Source: Corbicula japonica (lineage: Eukaryota > Mollusca > Bivalvia > Venerida > Cyrenidae). From it: a stretch of 64,000 nucleotides of DNA. The stretch spans positions 12,774,638 to 12,838,637 of the forward strand of contig JAZAYU010000006.1 of NCBI GenBank assembly GCA_038501625.1. The letters are read 5' to 3'. Each line of letters opens with the position of its first letter. Position 1 is the first letter of the stretch. Positions 52,201 through 61,200 of the stretch are shown here, piece by piece. The translations under genes were made by a program, and so were the position numbers. The notes beneath the pieces were generated by a model. That model ran no database searches. It saw only the letters and a list, made by a program, of their open reading frames with translations, and was not told the DNA's origin.

Positions 52201-55200
52201 TATCAAGATCTGCCTTTGACCATGTGTGCAGTAACTTAAATAAGATTTCATTGTTTGTACACTTCTAGTGAATCCTTTATTGTTATAATTTGCATATGTT
52301 ATTTCTCTGGTGACATTAACTAATAAGTCAGACAATTTTATAGATTATTTTAACCCTTTTCTCCATAGATACACCTTTATTGCATGGGTGAACAGTTTAG
52401 ATCCAGATCAGCCGGCACATCCATGCCGTCTGATCAGGATCTAAACTGTTCGCTTTTTGATTCATTAGGTTATTTCTGACCAAAATGCAACCAGTCCAGA
52501 TCCTGATCAGCCGGCACATCCAGACGGCACGGATGTGCCGGCTGATTTGTATCTACACTGGTCGTACATGCGTAAAAATGCGTATATATCAAGGAAAGGG
52601 TTAAACATTTCATCTTTGCACAACACATGGTTTTCACCTACAGATCTTATAGAAACAATGTCATTATTTTCATTTCAGAGGCCAGATTGTCCAGCAACAT
52701 GTTCAGTTCTGTTCCATCATCACAGTAAGAGTTTACCATATTTCATCAGCTGCCATTTGCTGTAATAAGACAATGTAACAATCAAAAGCTAACACTGCTG
52801 TAAAGAAAACTAATGTTTCTACCAGTAAATAATTGAGATTTCAATTCTTAACTGATAATAATGGAGATAAAATGTTTTAAGAAAGGAGGTACCAGTAATA
52901 CAGGTTTTGCTGCATCATGATTTGATATTATTAATGTCCGAAATGGTGATTTCAGACACTTATTGAGATATTTCTAAAATAGCATAACTTTTTGATGAGC
53001 AATCAAGTTAATGCTAATTGAATGTAAATTAATTAAAACTATTATAAAAGCAATAATTGCTGTTGTAAACATGTTGAGTTCAAGGCAGATTAATGAATCT
53101 GTTTGTGAAGGAAATACTGTGCGATAGGATTATTAATGTGTCTAATTTTAATTTGCTTCAATTTCAGATTTAAATCAAAATCATTTACTGCATGTGCCTG
53201 TCATTTCAATAAGCCAAGTTGGATACAAGAGCTTAGAATTGTCATGGAATACGCCAACAGAGTTGTCACCCCAGCCGAATTCACCAACTTATACAACCAT
53301 TTATATTGTTGAAGAGACTCACCCAGATCCCATCTATAAAACTGTCACCTCTGTCCAGATCAAAGGCTGGGTAGGATTTTCTTCAACCCATTACTTTATA
53401 TTTACACATTTTATCAATATTTAAAAAGACAATTTGCCATAGAAAAATGAGCATCTTGAATAATGCTAAAGACACACATTAATTGAAAGTAACTCCAAAG
53501 CAAAATGAACCCACTGGTTGGAGAGTTCATTGGTATGGGGATGATATTTCTTTTTCATTTCTGGTAACAGCATCACTGAATTATTTCTTTAAATAGAAAA
53601 CAGTAAAGCAGCTGTTGGACATTTAAAATAGAGATTGGTCATTCCAAGCATTAAAACATTTGGCTGGACATGCTATGTCTTGTGGGGGTAGGAGTGGTGT
53701 GCAAGTGTTCTGTATTAAGTTATTGCTAAAATTTACAAATACTCTGTGCTGGTAAATGATATTTGCACTTCTATGATATGTTTTTTTTGTAAACTGTCAA
53801 GAGAAAAATTTCAACCGTTTACATTATGCATTGATCATTTTTAGAAGAACATAATGATAAGAAAAACAAGAGGCAAACTTTCATTTGGTCTTCTGTTGTA
53901 AACACTAGTAAAAGTCATACCAGTTTACCAATGTATTGTTTCTTTGGTTTAGATTAGAGGCACACAGTACAAGGTTGATCTTACAGATGTGTGCAACATG
54001 GACAGTTACAGGGTGGCAGCAATAAACCAGTTTGGATCCTATGGTTTTAGTGCCCCATCAAAGATACCAGGTAACATCCTGTTGTGGATTTGGGCTAAGA
54101 CCAGATCTGATAGAAGGTCCTAATTGTGTATGTTAGCTAGCATGACTATGGTATTTAAAATGATACTCGGAAGTTCAAGTTAGAAATTGTTCCTTATGGT
54201 AGATTATGATGGCAGCAAAAGTGCAAAAATCTGGTGGACCCTTTAAATTGATTTTTATCAGATTGCTGGGATTAATTTTCATGCTGATAACATTTAATTT
54301 TCGGTGCTATGACTTTTGGATGGGCAGCTTCGTGGGCAGAAAATCAAGATTCTTAAGTAACCTCTTAAATAGTTGCCAGAATGAAAGATGAGGTTCTGAA
54401 TTGAGCTAGTTTGCTGCCATACTACAGCTGTATGCTTTAAAAAATGAAATAATCTTGTCCAAAAGAAGAATAACTTTATGGGTCACAAAGTTGTCATTGA
54501 TTTTGACATCACTGTGTCAAAGTTCAAGGTCACAGAACAAAAAAGTACCTTGTTGGTATGATTTTGCAAGAATGATTGCCCCAACAGTCAGCAAAACTTG
54601 AAACTGGGAAGCCTTTAAGGCAAATTGATAACTATTGATTTTGAGGTCATCAGGTTCAGAGGTCAAGGTCACCATATCCAATATTTTAAAAAAAATTTCC
54701 AGAGTTTAACATCTCTAGGTTTATGCCTAAGGTCACCAGAACTTGGCTTTGGGAACATCACAGAATCAAATAGAGGAAAAAACCATGTCAACTAGATTTG
54801 GCGACAGCAGTTGAACCTAAAGTTTGCAAAACCTGTATGTAGGAATGCCTTTGATTGTAAGGTCACTTTGTCAAAGGTCAAGCTCATGCAGTCTTGTAGG
54901 GCAAAACTTTGATTTTTTATCAAGGGCCTTTTTCATATCCTATTACAGATGTTGCTTTTAGATTTTGCATTTTTCTTAACTAGGTCAGTTTGAAAAATAT
55001 ATATGGCAAAATAAATCTGCTTTTTTTAAAATTACTTTTACTGTTGATAATATTCTTCACCAGTGCATAACTCAAGATATAGAAGGACTTAGTTAAAACT
55101 TCTCTAAATAATCTAAAGATACGATGCAAAAGGTGTCTTAGGTCATTCAGTGCTATGGGACTGTGTTTTCAGCAATGAGACCAGGCTTTGTAGAGAATAT

Positions 55201-58200
55201 CCACTATGCAGGACGTGGTGTATACTTCTACAAAAATTTGAACAGGACTTCACAGTCGCAGTTTATGGCCATTCTCCAGTGGGACCCTCCCACAGGTCAG
55301 TGTTTGTAGCATACATTTCACAAATTGGTGTCTGTACAAAACAGGAAAGAACTTGATTAAGTAGGTTAAGTGTTTACCCTTACTCCGTATATATGGGTTT
55401 TATTGTGTGCAACAATTGTAGATCCAGGTCTGTGTTATCTTATCTGGATGTACACTGGTTGATGCTTGGTCAGAAATAACCTAATGAATCTAAAACCGAT
55501 CAGTGTAGATGCTGTTCAAGAAGCACAGATATGGCAGCTGATCTTGATCTACACTGTTTTCTGATGTGATAAATGCTTTTATCTATGAAGTAAAGGGTTA
55601 ACAGTCTGGATAAAGACAGGACAGTTGCTTCAGATATGCATTTCAAACACATAATTAATAGATTACTGGAAATTGTTAATTTGTCTTATTTCTTCTTATT
55701 CAGGTTTCACTTGTCTAGTCTCTAAGAATTTTGATTGCAATCAGTTCTCTTACTTCAGATAATTGAGAGTACCTTGTGTGGACTTACAGGAGACTAACCT
55801 CTGACAGGTTGCTACAAAATGAGTTCAAGTAAATATATACATCCAGACATGTTTTACAGGTTGGCAGGACTCTGATGTTGCATATTACGTTTGGAACCCC
55901 ATGGTGAGGCGTAGGTGTCCTGATGTATCAAAAGACAGTCTACCCATTTTCACCGAAATGGTTTGTATGAGATAATGCCACCTTTGAGAAGTGGGAATAC
56001 TCATTCTTATTTCAGTACAGTGTTTCTTGTTACCAAGCACATAGAGATTCTATTGTCAGGCAGCCGGTACGCACCCAACTTTAACATGTAACTTAATGTT
56101 GCATATAACTTTGAAAGTACTTGTCCTATTCAAATAATACTTTAAATATTTCATCTGCATGAACAAAGCCATAGTGACAACAAGAATGATAACTCATGTT
56201 TTACTACTTTTGAGTTGTGCCTGACAATTTTGCCATATTGCCTTAAAAATACATTCTGAATGAAAGGCCCAGTTTGATAGTGTTACCAGATTGTGTTAAT
56301 ACATGGATTTTCTTTTTTATTCTACAGAAAAACCAGTCTCGGCATATATTGATGACAATAGGTGACAACTCCATAGGCTGTGTTTTTGTTGCTCAGGTAA
56401 ATTCAGTCAATATTTTTAAATTTTAATACAAATGCTAAATATGTAAAAATTTGTAGTAATCAGTATAATTAAAGGAAAACAGTCTCCATGTGAATGAAAT
56501 TGCTAAACAATTTGCACCAAATGTACTATTATTGCACATATTGTACTCCATAGTTTTGAGATCTCATTAATATCAGGCTCTGAATATTACATTATTGGCA
56601 GAGTGGGGTTCACAATGCAATCTGGTCATTGAAGGTCATTTAAGGTTGACTAAAAATTGAATTACAACCAGAATGTCTTTCAAGTAGTTTAGTGTGTATG
56701 CACAGGCTCATTACATTGTCTTTTAGGGCCACTCTGACATTATTCTAATGCTGTTTAGTCATAACTACATCTGTACTGGAGGACAAAAGGTCTTGCCAAC
56801 GATCATAAAAAATTAAACTGGAGACTGGTCTGATATACTGAGTATCTCATTGGCTGAAATGAAGACATGTCTCCAATCTCAGTTTTGGCCCTGATCCTAA
56901 ATCCTAAAGAGGTTGATTGTTTTGTTAATACTATTATTTTTGCATTAACATTTTAAAATATCTTTAGTGTTCAGAATTTCTTTACCAAAGAGTAGTTGTT
57001 TTGCCCAGTATTGTTAGACATAATTATCTTGCTTATCAGACTTTGCTGTTGATTCAATAAGTATCTAAATTTATACTTTAAAGGTGCAGGCAGTATCAAG
57101 ATGCAATGTTCACGGACCCTGGACCAACTTTACTGTTGATCTTTCAAGTAAGAACAAATTCTTTATAGTAGAAAATATTTCTCCCAAAAATGGGATTGGG
57201 AAATGTCATTTTAGAATTATTATTATTATACATTAAAGCTTACAGGAGATTGATTTTACAACGTAATGCAACTTTCTCCTCAATCTTGTTTGTAAATGTT
57301 AAAAATTTTGTCGAAAAAATATCTACTGCTCATCCCAAAGCTAACAAGTCTCTAGAGTTTTTAAAATCTACTGCAAATTCTTTTAACCATTTACTCCATA
57401 GATACACCTTTATTGCGTGGTCTAACAGTGTTGATCTAGATTAGCCGGCACATCCGTGCCATCTGATAAGAATCTACACTGTTCGCTTCAAGATTCATGA
57501 GGTTACTACTGACCAAGATGCAACCAGTGCAGATACTGATCAGATTGAACTTAAGTTGAGTCCATCACATCAAGGATTAATTTTTTATAATTGATCACAT
57601 TTCATTTTGACTTTGTACATGAAGGAGAGCAAGTTGTTTATATACAAGTTTCAGTTGTCTCACATTTTAGATTGTAGTGCCATCAATGGATACATGTGTG
57701 AAGACAGGCCATGTAAGTTGCATTTTTGCATCATTAAAGCAGAACTTGATACTAGCTGTCGGCCTGTTTTTACGAATTCTGTTGTGGACCCCATATCAGA
57801 TGATATACGATTTTCTTTTTGAAACGAGCAATGTAGATTTTACCTTCAAATTTTCATTGTCAGTTTCAAAGTTGTATCATCTGATTTTGTTTATCATCTG
57901 GCTTTTTTACATAAATTTACACATAAAGAAATGTTGAAAGCTGAATTCAGTCTGTTTAATCGTTGTTTGATGACACTTCCACGTTTCTTGTCGATTTAAT
58001 CAAAGATTTCAATTTGAAAATGAGATTTACTTAAAATAAAAGTGTAGTAGAAATCCAGTAAAAGCTGAATAATTGAGTTGGTAAAAATTTGTTGTAAAAA
58101 AAATTAATGAATGAATAAAAAAAACTGTTTTTCCATTGATGTATGACATGTCACATAAATTTTCTATTCAGTTTTGGAAAATTATCAGCATTTTGAATAT

Positions 58201-61200
58201 TAAAGTTGACCCACCGGGGCTGGTTGAAAATGTGACCTTGACCATTCATTCGACACCAGTTTCCGTGGTGATGGAACTGTTTACAAATCCATATGCTGTC
58301 AATAAGAACACCCAGAGTCCATTGCTGATCAACCTCCAAATCAACTGGCGGCCACCGTCTGACCTTGGTAGTCAAGGGGTTATACACCACTATGTGATTC
58401 GATCAGGACTGGCAGAGAGAAATTTATTTCCAATTCCACCAACTTTCATACAACAGCCAAATGAATACAATGTATCAAATGTGAGTTTATTTATAATTTA
58501 ATTATTGGATCATCCTTACTTGTAATGTACTGCAAAAAACTTAAATGGACAGAAATACCATTTGATCCAAAAAATGGTGTTTTTCAGGAGTTTGATTTTC
58601 TTTATAATTAGTTTTAGCTATTTCACACAAACTCTCCTGACATCATCTTGCATCTAAATACTTTCCATTATGTCAAAAAAATGAAAATATTTCTTATAAA
58701 GATAGGTGAAAAAGATTGATTTGCTTTATCACCAAGGCATTTAAATTTACTCAGCTGAAATACATAGATGTTTCAATGAGCAAATTTTAGCTACACAAGC
58801 TGGTTACTTTTATTGCTGTTTAGAAGTTTGTTATCTTTCATTATCCCTTTCCTGTATAGATACACCTTTATTGCTAGGGCGAACAGTTTAGATCCAGATC
58901 AGCCGGCACATCTGTGCCATCTGATCAGGATCTAAACTGTTCGCTTTTTGATTCATTAGGTTATTTCTGACCAAAATACGACCAGTGCAGATCCTGATCA
59001 GTCGGCACGGATGTGACGGCTGATCTGGATCTACACTGGTCGCACATGCGTAAAAATGGGTATATATCAAGGAAACGGTTAACTTACATTATACTTGGCC
59101 CAGCATTAGTGTTTAAATTCTATATTTTTTCAGGATATTGTAGAGCTTACATTTCAGCTGTCAACACACAACATTCCATATACCTTTGGAGTTCAGGTAT
59201 GCCATTTTTGCATTGTCTCAGACTCTGTGACAGACATGTATGGGTGTAATTCCGTGAAAGCTTTGGTGTTGTGATTACTGCCCAGAAGTAAACCTTGATG
59301 TTGATGATATATATGGAAGAATATGTACTGTTGTCATAAAATGTATTGTTTGTGTGAACAGAGTATTTTCTGGTGATAAGTATGGTAACAACATTGGACA
59401 ACTAGAGTTATGTCCCTTACAGACAATATTGTGGAGCTTATAACCTTTACAATCATTGAAATTTACAAACTTCAAGCAGGTATTGCTGTTTGTAGAAAGA
59501 GGGTAAACTGTGCCCAAGATCATAAAACTAAACCAGGAAACCAGTCTCAAATATCGAGCATGTCGCCATTCAGCCAATCAGATGCTTGAAATTTGAGACT
59601 GGGCCCCAATCTTAGATTAATGATCTTGGGCCCTACTTGCTATGTGTTGCAGGTGGTAGCAGTTGGCCCAGGACAGGTCATTGAAGAGAATGATTGGGGT
59701 TTGTTCCCTATGTACACTATAGAGGTCAGCAGGAATGACTCGGGTATTGGAGCCTTTAGACAAGAAGGTATGTTCACAGATGTATTGTTTTCAAGAAGTT
59801 CATGAAATATTCATGTCTTGACCTAGCAAATAATAAGTCAAGTCACTGAAAGTAAAACAGAAAATGAAAATAATGTAAATGAGTTTCAATGAAATGTGAT
59901 AATTAATATTGTCAGGTCATCAAAAACCAGAATCTATCAATCCTTGGACTTTTTTTGAACCCCATATGCTGTGAGCTTGATTTAGTTGTCACATTGGCGG
60001 TTCAGTGTGTGTGTGCATGCATTAATGTGTGCATGCATGTGCGTCTATCTGGATTTGTCAGACCCATAACTTTAATATGGATTGAGCAATCTTGTTTACA
60101 TTTGGCATGATTGTTAACCTCAATAAGATGTTGTGTTACAAGCAAACCCCAGGTTGCCATCTCAAAGGCCAAGGTCACAGGGGTCAAAGGTCATGTGAAT
60201 AGGGGCTTGACATATTGCCAACAGGCATCTAGTTTCAAATTAGTTATTGGGCTGCAGACAGCATTCATATGTTGGCTGATTCTAGTTAACCCTTTACACT
60301 ATGGGATATGGCTGTTATCCCATGGCAAACAGTTCAGATCCAGATCAGCCAGCAAATCTGTACCATCTGATCAGGATCTATGCTGTTTGAATTTAGATTC
60401 ATTAGGTAATTTCTGACCTAGTTGCGACCAGTACTGATCCAGATCAGATGGCACAAATGTGTCTGCTGATCTGAATGTACACTGGTCCCACCAGAAGGCA
60501 CGAAAGTGTTGGCTGATCTAGGTCTAAACAGGTCACACATGCATTAAAGGGGTATATATGGCTTACAGGGTTAATCCTGAATAAAAGCGATGATTACTGT
60601 TATTGAACTTTCAGGCAAGGTCCTGTTAGATGAAGCTGGTATTGTTATCCTGTATGTCAACAACACGTTACCTGTGCACTTCCTTTTTGACCAGCCAATC
60701 GGTCGGACAGATAACACAAGCATTGACAGATTTGCTGTACAGTGGGGCCCCTTGGTGGGACCTGACGAGAGAATGATGGTAGAGAATAAAACAATAGTGC
60801 CATCAGTAAGAATTTAAGATTTTTAAGATTAAACAAGTTTTCGATATACCCCACCCTCTTCCACTACAACAAATGCAAACATTTTCATTTAAAATTATAT
60901 ATGACAAAAGTTAAGCTATGAATGAAAAGAAATTTACATACCCAAATTTTTGTTAATAATTATAATTGTTCTTTTATTTTGAGGACATATTTCAAAACAA
61001 AAGTATGTCTGGTATCAACTTTTCTCCTATTTATTATTCCTTTATTCGGATTTAATTGCATGGGGGAACAGTGTAGATCTAGATCAGCTGAAAACCTTTA
61101 TTCTCATATAAGTGGAATAAAGAGTTTTAATCTTCACAGTCTAGGCATGTTTGCTACATCAGAACAAAGTCAATTCCCATTAACCAAGACACTTACATCA

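Noticed and set aside
58151..58390. 79-residue minus-strand ORF at 58.2 kb
   Set aside because: It is the antisense of FN3 gene exon 11, whose plus-strand frame has splice sites and domain similarity.
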